Origin: Thermoplasmatota archaeon
GTDB taxonomy: Archaea; Thermoplasmatota; E2; DHVEG-1
NCBI GenBank assembly: GCA_018824925.1
Contig: JAHJFH010000226.1
Coordinates: 1 to 13,291, forward strand
Reading direction: 5' to 3'
Length of the DNA: 13,291 nt
Below the pieces are notes generated by a model. The model was given only the letters and a program-made list of their open reading frames with translations, searched no databases and was not told the DNA's origin. The number at the start of each line of letters is the position of its first letter. Positions within the stretch are counted from its first letter, which is position 1. The translations under genes and the position numbers were made by a program. Shown here piece after piece: positions 8,301 through 13,291 of this stretch.

Positions 8301-9429
8301 GCCAGGTGAGAGCGAGTTGATATAGTCGGGGGGTAATGTTTGGGTCGGTGCTGCTGAGATTAACCCGGATTTTTACTTTGTTATATTTCTGGGTGTTGAG
8401 ATTATTTAAATTCACGGGACTGCCGCTGAATCCGTTTTTATTTCCTGGGAGAAATTCATCTTCGATGGGTATGAGGTTTCCTGTGGTATTTTCATAGAGT
8501 AGTTGACAGACAATGTCGGTGTTTGGTTTTGTTAGATCATCCCAGATGAGTTGTTCCCAGTAAAAGGATTTGATATTGGAGAGCTCAAGCGGTGCGATAA
8601 AATCAAGGGTTTCAACGGAACCATTTTCGGTGAGATAGGCATCGGTTAATTCTGCTCGGATTTTGAAGTAATCTGTGGAGAGTTCTGCGTTGCCATTTCC
8701 AGCGATGCAGGCTACATAGATGTCGAGGTAGTTATTTTTGTTTAATGCTCGACTGATATCTGCTTGAGTGATGATGCCATACATGTATTCGTTAGTGACA
8801 TCGGAATCATTGTTAAGGCGGCTCCACTGTCCAAATGTCCTTTTGTTGCTTGTGTATTTGTAGAAATAGAGTTTTACGTTTTCTTCGCTATCTGCAGTGC
8901 CGCGCCAGGTGATATTGATGAAGTCGATAAAAGTGGCTGCAATGTTCATATGAATTCTGAAATGATGATAGATTACCCGTCTATTTGAAGCTGATCGAGT
9001 TGCTGCTTTTCCATCGTTGGGTCGGTATAATCCTTTTATGTCATTGCTGTTGAAGAAAAATTCTGATCCGGTTTTTTTATCGGGTAGGAAATTTGGTAGG
9101 GGTAATTCTCTTAGAGTTAGATATAGGTCTCCTAATACGGGTATGAGGCCAAAATAGCTCCAATATATTTGGTTATCGGTGCCCTCTTTGTATTCATAGA
9201 TTCGGGTGTCGTCGCTGCGATTGAGTTCTACATATCCGTCCTGTGGGTAGAGATCGCAGTCTGTAAGTGTTATGGAAAGGTTTTCCCCTGCTTCATATAT
9301 AAAATCTTCATACCAGATGCCATCTGCGGCATTTTTTGTGATTCTGGCTTGAGTTAGTGGTATACTGAAGAATGTTGGAAGGAGTAGGATGGTGATAATA
9401 ATGAGTGTTTTGGATGATTTTATGGTCAT
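5305..9429 (-). CDS. Large secreted, membrane-anchored PQQ-like beta-propeller surface protein with Ig-like domains
   Basis: A 1,374-residue protein. A signal peptide covers about residues 1-28 (KSSK, then a hydrophobic stretch ending near LTQA). Residues 30-400 are beta-rich and not recognised. About 455-810 form a PQQ/YWTD-like propeller with eight visible repeats, each with a SP- or TP-type strand (for example TSPIL, SSPVV), a LYV or IYI strand, an (A/V)(L/F/V)D segment and often a closing W. Residues 815-905 are another beta module, and 910-1340 look like several Ig/cadherin-like domains; the last one contains GNGYYKFSITAVDYAGN. A transmembrane helix (about 1345-1368) and the short basic tail WWKKTHPA anchor it with the bulk outside. 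There are many N-x-S/T sequons. No PGF-CTERM sorting motif, haem motif or dehydrogenase residue is evident, so binding or adhesion is more likely than PQQ-dependent redox activity. Function is unknown. Confidence 0.95.
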   Translation of the reverse strand: MTIKSSKTLIIITILLLPTFFSIPLTQARITKNAADGIWYEDFIYEAGENLSITLTDCDLYPQDGYVELNRSDDTRIYEYKEGTDNQIYWSYFGLIPVLGDLYLTLRELPLPNFLPDKKTGSEFFFNSNDIKGLYRPNDGKAATRSASNRRVIYHHFRIHMNIAATFIDFINITWRGTADSEENVKLYFYKYTSNKRTFGQWSRLNNDSDVTNEYMYGIITQADISRALNKNNYLDIYVACIAGNGNAELSTDYFKIRAELTDAYLTENGSVETLDFIAPLELSNIKSFYWEQLIWDDLTKPNTDIVCQLLYENTTGNLIPIEDEFLPGNKNGFSGSPVNLNNLNTQKYNKVKIRVNLSSTDPNITPRLYQLALTWQNDITKWQDLFNTDFRIDVRNRLNLNTINGEGFLNIKDIIGDWPFVGFDIQNTHATDTRGPKNDDLWWQEYLDGKVFKHEVMTPVIRDGELYVTSYLSKKLFRIRDISRQSSSITEIDFGNDKFIQTSPILTEDSIIVAAGKDNQSKSTIYAVDRTTFNVTWEFTYDDDILYPASPIFEDNVIYITSGDPVTKPSVTNKVFALDIKRDTQWNYTLPMYSESTPSIWNDFLIVCCHENALGAGKTIYAFDKNNGDQQWNKSIGDIGKASVVVYNNTLYVTSKDSGKIKITALNPQNGSVKWNTVLGSRTNYKADSTPAVHLGTLYVVHPDGILYAVSTNTGIIRWQNQIFSGIYGITTSPCYADNILYIGLPSPTLNGQGRLIAFNIATKTTAWSYPCDMYGQKNSVYSSPVVTNGLVFFGDEWNNLYIVGKYNRTQENIKGFLISNPIELPRGSWFNKFYAATNTTTGLNSITFSLLNENKSKLTDLTKGQTITLGEGITNRVVRLRADFTAKNVTVNTQLFSWNISFIKDDIVPVFDLKSFRPGIWTNEIVSRFTINVTDKGTGLLVSSAKFKLSYKIGVNTYDIILPAKCTGKNGTTAKQTITAIISNESFYPNITALNFIEFTIYDLANNVNITNIPFKQDIRPPTSILDNKTFEKSYTTPMIKIDAKASDPGTANQNASGIAKVELNYRYSSAINPTFSGSWKLFAADTQTPYQFEFTPKEHGGWYELQTVATDVIGNKEVKPDTGEVTFLFDNEPPAIPDPNGENWFSSTPSFTITFRDDYLLNSVEYKPNFDTTWTLIDSDIQQKTYSDPWNLKSSFWDQMNPGEQYYIHFRITDTLGNTRLITEEENALLLKKDTVKPIVSLEAPQLVGRISWENIFLLSGYADDSVGSGIKTVTLQYSYSDDNTTWGTPKPYGDDITTSDIEWEFTAEDGNGYYKFSITAVDYAGNQDALELIIEVKSFPTVLVGALFVLLAIFIVLTLFFIWWKKTHPA
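5319..5325 (+). terminator. Oligo-T tract, candidate leuS terminator
   Basis: Seven consecutive T on the plus strand lie 25 nt past the leuS stop, within the last codons (KK of WWKKTHPA) of the convergent gene. Archaeal termination commonly uses plain T tracts without a hairpin. The tract could equally be only Lys codons on the other strand. Confidence 0.35.
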
Positions 9430-9435
9430 TTATAT

Positions 9436-9439
9436 CTCC
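9436..9439 (-). promoter_or_regulatory. Shine-Dalgarno site of the surface-protein gene
   Basis: GGAG, in CGGAGATATAA before the ATG at 9429, gives a spacing of about 6 nt. This leadered start contrasts with the leaderless promoters elsewhere in the window and fixes the ATG at 9429. Confidence 0.7.
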
Positions 9440-9477
9440 GTATATTAATTTCCAAATATTTATAATATTACTTGTAG

Positions 9478-9489
9478 ATTTATATATTT
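9478..9489 (-). promoter_or_regulatory. Probable TATA element of the surface-protein gene
   Basis: AAATATATAAAT on the minus strand lies about 55 nt upstream of the ATG, giving a leader of about 30 nt that retains the GGAG site. A nearer candidate, TTATAAATA (9456-9464), would start transcription around the Shine-Dalgarno and is less likely. The distal box is nearly palindromic and could also serve the plus strand. Confidence 0.45.
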
Positions 9490-9702
9490 ACCCTACATAG
9501 GTGAGGCTTCTTGTATCATAAATTTATAGATGTTGTTTATATATCGGTTTTGGAGCGATGTTTTGATGATGCGCATGTTTCGCACCCTTTTCATGCTTCT
9601 GCTCTTTGTTCCACTAAGCAGGTTATCATGATTTGCTGTCCCATCACTACTAACTCACCGTTTCATACGATGTTAATGGTAATGAATATCATTTAATTCT
9701 AT

Positions 9703-9707
9703 AAAAA
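9703..9707 (-). terminator. Oligo-T tract, candidate terminator of the srp54-gck unit
   Basis: TTTTT on the minus strand lies about 20 nt past the glycerate kinase stop codon. The short arms AACC/GGTT just before it (9709-9727) could form a weak stem. This is a weak call based on position and T content. Confidence 0.3.
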
Positions 9708-9727
9708 CATAACCACAGTATCACAGG

Positions 9728-11056
9728 TTACTTCAGCAATACTTGAATATCCATGACATTGGTGCCTGTTGGGTGTGTGATAAGTCCATCTTTCAACTCG
9801 TTGAAAAAGGTATGAGAGTTATTATTCTCCAAAAACTGGGTACTATCTAATCCCTTTTGTAATGCTCGTTGATGGGTTTGTGGATCACCGATAGCTCCAG
9901 CTGCATCACTAGTTCCATCGATACCATCTGTTGCAAAAGACGCTGCAACGATATCGATTTGGGCAAGCAATGGGATGAGCGCTAGTATCAATTCCTGGTT
10001 TCTCCCCCCGATACCAGATCCTTTTAGGGTAACAGTGGTTTCTCCACCCGTAATGATTCCTGAGTTTTGTGGTAGATCCTGTATTTGAATGATGAGCTGT
10101 TTTCCTACCAATCGAGCTTCACCCATAAGGGTGGTGGTTCCAATTTGTGTGGTATATCCTAACTTTTGTGCTTTTTGTTGTGCTGCATGGCATGCTATAT
10201 AGTTATTGGCAACAATGCTATTAGTAACTTGAAAGAGAAGGGGATCATTAGTTTTCACGGTCTCCGGGAGCTCACCATCAATACCTGCTGAGATGATTTT
10301 CTGAACAGGATCATAAACCTTGTTCCAAAGATTATAGTGTTGGAAAATTGTTTTAGCATCCCTGTAGGTCGTGGTATCTGCTGTGGTGGGTCCTGATGCG
10401 ATAAACTCTAATGGATCACCCACAACATCTGATATTATTAAGGCAATGCATCGAGCGGGTGTATATCTGAGGAGTTGTCCTCCTTTGACATGTGAAAGAT
10501 GTTTTCGAATAGTATTAATCTCGGTAATCGTAGCCCCACTGTGAAGCAATACCTCTGTGGTTTGCTGCATACTAGCTAAATCCACTCGTGGATGGCAGAG
10601 TAACGCTGAGCCCCCTCCGGAGATAAGAATGAGTATTAAATCATCAGTGGTAGTCTGCTGTAATAGTGTTATAATCTTTTTTGTTCCTGTGATACTGTTA
10701 TGGTTAGGGAGGGGATGGCCCCCAATGATGACTTCAACATGTTGATAGGGCCAGGTTTGAGTAGTATGATTAGTGATTATAACCCCTTTTTCGACAGAAA
10801 TCTGGTCAATGATGGCTTGAGCCATTGGGATACTTGCTTTGCCAAACCCGATAAGATAGATTTTGTTATAGTCTTGAGTGTCAATTATCGTGTCTTCAAT
10901 ATGGATAGTTTTTTGAAAAATGTGGGTGCGTACTGCAGTATAGGGATCAACAGCTTGGGTAGCTGCGGTTAATATTTCTAGGATATCCTGGCGTTTCTGT
11001 TTTAGTTCTGGTGTCAGTCCATTGGCAATGAGTTGATCATAGTTTTTAAATAACAT
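9728..11056 (-). CDS. gck: Glycerate 2-kinase (GCK/MOFRL family)
   Basis: A 442-residue cytoplasmic kinase, normal length for class II glycerate kinases. It phosphorylates D-glycerate with ATP; archaeal members mostly yield 2-phosphoglycerate, as in the non-phosphorylative or branched Entner-Doudoroff route. The N-terminal DUF4147 domain shows GFGKAS (70-75), GGHPLPN (112-118), the glycine-rich SGGGSALL (146-153), KHLSHVKGGQL (185-195) and SDVVGDPLEFIASGPT (209-224). The C-terminal MOFRL domain shows GGETTV (337-342), GGRNQEL (350-356), DGIDGTSDAAGA (377-388) and GTNVMDI (431-437), so the family motifs are complete. The ATG at 11056 lies 17 bp past the srp54 stop, with no good Shine-Dalgarno (TTTGAGCC), which suggests translation from a shared srp54 transcript. 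The product isomer (2-phospho versus 3-phospho) is assigned from family knowledge only. Confidence 0.96.
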   Translation of the reverse strand: MLFKNYDQLIANGLTPELKQKRQDILEILTAATQAVDPYTAVRTHIFQKTIHIEDTIIDTQDYNKIYLIGFGKASIPMAQAIIDQISVEKGVIITNHTTQTWPYQHVEVIIGGHPLPNHNSITGTKKIITLLQQTTTDDLILILISGGGSALLCHPRVDLASMQQTTEVLLHSGATITEINTIRKHLSHVKGGQLLRYTPARCIALIISDVVGDPLEFIASGPTTADTTTYRDAKTIFQHYNLWNKVYDPVQKIISAGIDGELPETVKTNDPLLFQVTNSIVANNYIACHAAQQKAQKLGYTTQIGTTTLMGEARLVGKQLIIQIQDLPQNSGIITGGETTVTLKGSGIGGRNQELILALIPLLAQIDIVAASFATDGIDGTSDAAGAIGDPQTHQRALQKGLDSTQFLENNNSHTFFNELKDGLITHPTGTNVMDIQVLLK

Positions 11057-11073
11057 GGCTCAAACAAGTGTGG

Positions 11074-12405
11074 TTATTTATTGAATTGAAGTTGACGCAT
11101 AAGGTTTTTTCGTAGTTTCCGGTCACTGGAGAATCCTTTCATCATACGTTTTGTCATGTTATAGTATTTAAGCAGTTCTTTGACATCCTTATTATCTACA
11201 CCAGCACCACGCGCGATTCGCTTAACCCGGGTGGCTCGGACTAGCTCAGGGTTTTTTCGCTCCTCAGCGGTCATAGAATCCATAATAACTTTGAATCTAC
11301 TGAGTTTATTCTGGGTTTCATTCATATCAACATCTTTCATTTTTCCCATTTGGCCAAAGGGAAGCATTTCTGCTACTTTCGAGAGCGGCCCCATTCCTGA
11401 GAGCATATCCATTTGGTCATACATATCATTCAGGTTAAATTTCCCTGACATGAGGCGACGAGCGGTTTTTTCTGCATCCTTTCCATGCATGGATTCTTCT
11501 GCTTTTTCCAGGAGACTTTTAATATCCCCCATGCCAAGAAGTCGTGAGATAAATCCTTGTGGTTCAAATTTTTCGAAATCAGTGTAATGTTCTCCAGTTC
11601 CAACAAATATTATGGGGGCGCCAACCTCTGCAGCAGCGCTGAGTGCACCACCACCTTTGGCGGTTCCATCAAGTTTTGTGAGGATAATCCCGGTGATTCC
11701 AATGGCTTCGTTGAAGGCTTTGGATTGTGGTCCTGATTGTTGACCCATAGCGGCATCCATTACCAGGAATTTTTCATCGGGTTTGGTTACTTTGAAAATG
11801 CCTTTCATTTCTTCGATGAGGTCCTCTTCGAGTTTATGTCGTCCAGAGGTATCGACTATAATGACATCGGCACTACGTTTAAATTTATCTAATCCCTCTT
11901 TAATAACAGCGACAGCGTCTTTGGTGTTTTTATTGCCATAAAAGGGTACTTCAACACGGTCAGCGATTTGTTGGAGTTGTTCATAGGCTGCGGGACGATG
12001 AACATCCCCGGCGATGAGGACGGGTCTGAGTCCTTTTTTCTTAAAATAGGTTGCGAGTTTTCCACAGGTGGTGGTTTTTCCCTGACCATAAAGCCCAACC
12101 ATCATAATAACTTGTTTTTTTATACTGAGTTCTCGTGGTTCACCTAATAGGTTTACAAGTTCTTGGTAGACGATACGAATAACATGTTCTCGGTTACTCA
12201 TACCAGCGGGTGGTTTTTCTTCTAGAGCCCGTTGTTCTATTTTCTTAGATAGTTGTACAACCAGTCGGACATTTACATCGGCTTGTAGGAGTGCTCGTTG
12301 GATATCTTTTACGATTTCTTTGACCAGTTTAGCGTCGATATGTACGGCATTGGCGATTTTTTTGATGGTTCGTCGGAGTGAGTCACCAAGATTGTCTAAA
12401 ACCAT
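11074..12405 (-). CDS. srp54: Signal recognition particle GTPase SRP54
   Basis: A 443-residue archaeal SRP54 that binds signal peptides and SRP RNA and docks ribosomes at FtsY for membrane targeting. The N domain (1-95) begins with the typical MVLDNLGDSLRR. The G domain (96-295) carries GLYGQGKTTT (P-loop, 104-113), DVHRPAA (134-140), DTSGRH (185-190), TKLDG (243-247) and the closing GTGEHYTDFEKFEP. The M domain (about 305-430) has the Met-rich signal-binding segments DMYDQMDMLSGMG and the RNA-binding helix-turn-helix RVKRIARGAG (393-402). Two motif residues are slightly unusual (Gln in the P-loop, Ser in DTSGRH), neither likely to abolish GTPase activity. It sits 70 bp downstream of the HAD gene and 17 bp upstream of the glycerate kinase gene, all in one direction. 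No clear Shine-Dalgarno precedes the ATG at 12405. Confidence 0.99.
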   Translation of the reverse strand: MVLDNLGDSLRRTIKKIANAVHIDAKLVKEIVKDIQRALLQADVNVRLVVQLSKKIEQRALEEKPPAGMSNREHVIRIVYQELVNLLGEPRELSIKKQVIMMVGLYGQGKTTTCGKLATYFKKKGLRPVLIAGDVHRPAAYEQLQQIADRVEVPFYGNKNTKDAVAVIKEGLDKFKRSADVIIVDTSGRHKLEEDLIEEMKGIFKVTKPDEKFLVMDAAMGQQSGPQSKAFNEAIGITGIILTKLDGTAKGGGALSAAAEVGAPIIFVGTGEHYTDFEKFEPQGFISRLLGMGDIKSLLEKAEESMHGKDAEKTARRLMSGKFNLNDMYDQMDMLSGMGPLSKVAEMLPFGQMGKMKDVDMNETQNKLSRFKVIMDSMTAEERKNPELVRATRVKRIARGAGVDNKDVKELLKYYNMTKRMMKGFSSDRKLRKNLMRQLQFNK

Positions 12406-12437
12406 ATAATCAAGTAGCCGATAGAGATGGTGGGATT

Positions 12438-12444
12438 AAAAAAA
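12438..12444 (-). terminator. T7 tract between the HAD gene and srp54
   Basis: Seven T on the minus strand lie about 35 nt past the HAD stop, preceded by a T5 tract (12459-12463). This may end HAD transcription. The same ACTTTTTTTAATCC stretch is also about 35 nt upstream of the srp54 ATG and may act as a weak TATA-like element, so the two roles cannot be separated by reading. Confidence 0.4.
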
Positions 12445-12475
12445 GTATCGATGCTCTGAAAAACCTTGGGGAAGT

Positions 12476-13150
12476 TTATTTTTTTGTTGTCGTTATGAGT
12501 GGTTCAAGTAGGGGGATGAGGTGACTAAGATTTTTTTCTTCGATGGTGTAATCTGCAGCATCTCTGATGCAGGTATCAACAGGGTTGAAGGCTATGCCGA
12601 AGCCACATACATTTAACATGGGGACATCAAAACAGGAATTACCAACAGCGGCGCATTGGGTTGGAAGAAGGTGTTGAGTGGTCATGAAGTCTTCTACATT
12701 TTTATCCTTGTATTTGAGTTGAACCTTGAGAATCCCATCACCGGTCAGTTTACCATGTTCGTCATGGAGGATACTGTTTGCATAGATATAGGGAATGGAA
12801 AGTTCTGATGCAATTCGTTTGGCTAAGAGGTCAAGACCTGCGCTGATGATAACGGTGGTAATAGCATGGTCATGGAGATAGTCGAAGAGTTCATGGGCTC
12901 CGGGCATCAGGGGTATGGTGTCAAGGATTTCTTGGATATGGTTGAGGGTTGTGGGTGTGCCATTATGGTGCCAGAGGGAGACATCTCGTTTGATGAATTC
13001 GAGATCATCTATTTGGCCATTGAGATATGCGTTAACACTGTGTTGGTTGGATGCATTGAAATGGGTATGGATGTATCGCCATGAACTGAGGGTGTCAGCA
13101 AGAACACCATCCATATCGAAAAATATGGTTTTTATCGGGGTTTGTATCAT
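12476..13150 (-). CDS. HAD-superfamily phosphatase, SerB-like (phosphoserine phosphatase-like)
   Basis: A 224-residue HAD hydrolase with a small helical C1 cap, resembling archaeal phosphoserine phosphatases of the HAD-IB group. Motif I is FFDMDGVLAD, with nucleophile Asp12 and general acid Asp14. Motif II is VIISAG (Ser103). HGKLTGDG (132-139) and the Lys-rich stretch LKYKDK (145-150) supply the motif III lysine. Motif IV reads VGNSCFDVPML (169-179): Asp175 is present, but the usual Mg-binding Asp of GDxxxD is Asn171. The ATG at 13150 places motif I about 10 residues in, as in the family, and has ACATAAAC about 30 nt upstream. An in-frame ATG at 13213 would add 21 residues (MPQKCHYPC...) and also has a TATA-like element, so the start is uncertain. 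The substrate may be phosphoserine, but a different small phosphate ester is possible. It is read toward srp54 and the glycerate kinase gene. Confidence 0.9.
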   Translation of the reverse strand: MIQTPIKTIFFDMDGVLADTLSSWRYIHTHFNASNQHSVNAYLNGQIDDLEFIKRDVSLWHHNGTPTTLNHIQEILDTIPLMPGAHELFDYLHDHAITTVIISAGLDLLAKRIASELSIPYIYANSILHDEHGKLTGDGILKVQLKYKDKNVEDFMTTQHLLPTQCAAVGNSCFDVPMLNVCGFGIAFNPVDTCIRDAADYTIEEKNLSHLIPLLEPLITTTKK

Positions 13151-13237
13151 TGATTCATACGTAAAGGGTGTTCGTTGGTTTATGTAGCAGGGGTAGTGGC
13201 ATTTCTGTGGCATTATGGCTGGTATGATTTCTAGTTT

Positions 13238-13246
13238 CCTTTAAGT
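13238..13246 (-). promoter_or_regulatory. TATA-like element upstream of the HAD gene
   Basis: ACTTAAAGG on the minus strand is preceded by BRE-like CCCAAACT. It is about 29 nt from the ATG at 13213 and 92 nt from the ATG at 13150. It supports transcription of the HAD gene from here, or a longer N-terminus. A second candidate, TACATAAAC (13178-13186), is placed for the shorter form. Confidence 0.35.
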
Positions 13247-13291
13247 AGTTTGGGTTTCCTCCTAAATTCGAGTCAATTATCCTTCCTAGGA

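Larger units (their letters stand above)
9430..9727. other. Intergenic region between the surface-protein gene and the glycerate kinase gene
   Basis: This is the largest non-coding stretch, 298 bp. The first 65 bp are very AT-rich and hold the surface-protein promoter. The remainder holds an 8-bp palindrome ATGCGCAT (9569-9576), a small inverted repeat AATGA-ATA-TCATT (9681-9693) and a T5 tract on the minus strand (9703-9707) that could end glycerate kinase transcription. A 61-codon plus-strand frame (9511-9696, TTG start) is discussed under findings; its composition does not look protein-like. No tRNA or C/D-box RNA could be completed. Confidence 0.6.

Noticed and set aside
9561..9660. Possible C/D-box RNA starting at TTGATGAT (about 9563-9570)
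   Set aside because: A box C-like sequence is present, but no box D (CTGA) follows on the same strand within the gap.
9681..9693. Inverted repeat AATGA-ATA-TCATT
   Set aside because: It is only 13 bp, in AT-rich DNA, with no second copy seen in the window; not enough to call an operator.
10557..10972. Overlapping plus-strand ORFs over the glycerate kinase gene
   Set aside because: They are antisense to conserved kinase motifs and have no homology-like features.
11180..11587. 135-codon plus-strand ORF
   Set aside because: It is entirely antisense to the M-domain end of srp54 and rich in Ser, Arg and Ile as expected from the complement of that sequence.

Overview
The window (13,291 bp, AT-rich) comes from an archaeon. 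The evidence is an archaeal/eukaryal-type leucyl-tRNA synthetase, a clear archaeal SRP54, a class II (MOFRL) glycerate kinase, and several promoters with a TATA element about 25-35 nt before the start codon and little or no 5' leader. A large secreted PQQ-propeller protein with a C-terminal membrane anchor and a SerB-like HAD phosphatase fit a euryarchaeon, perhaps Thermoplasmata-like. That lineage is a tentative guess. No tRNA, rRNA, CRISPR array, insertion sequence or prophage gene was seen.

Layout. At 1-360 (+) lies the 3' end of an unrecognised gene that enters from the left edge. It overlaps tail to tail by 10 bp with a minus-strand pair (2292 to 351): a radical SAM protein with a cobalamin-binding-like N-terminus, followed 16 bp later by a C39-like cysteine peptidase of the DUF3335 type. 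A 182-bp divergent promoter region separates this pair from leuS (2475-5294, +). leuS is convergent, with a 10-bp gap, to a 4.1-kb minus-strand gene for a 1,374-residue surface protein. A gap of about 300 bp follows (9430-9727). The right side holds three co-directional minus-strand genes read from right to left: HAD phosphatase, srp54, glycerate 2-kinase.

How the genes may work together. leuS and srp54 are housekeeping genes (translation and co-translational secretion). Glycerate 2-kinase makes 2-phosphoglycerate for lower glycolysis, and the HAD protein may be a phosphoserine-phosphatase-like enzyme of the same three-carbon metabolism, but that link is inference. The most intriguing part is the radical SAM plus DUF3335-type C39 pair. 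In other organisms both families are associated with peptide or small-molecule modification, and here they form a compact unit with its own promoter, no transporter and no obvious substrate gene in view. The second unusual item is the surface protein: an eight-bladed PQQ-type propeller flanked by two similar beta-rich modules and followed by Ig-like domains.
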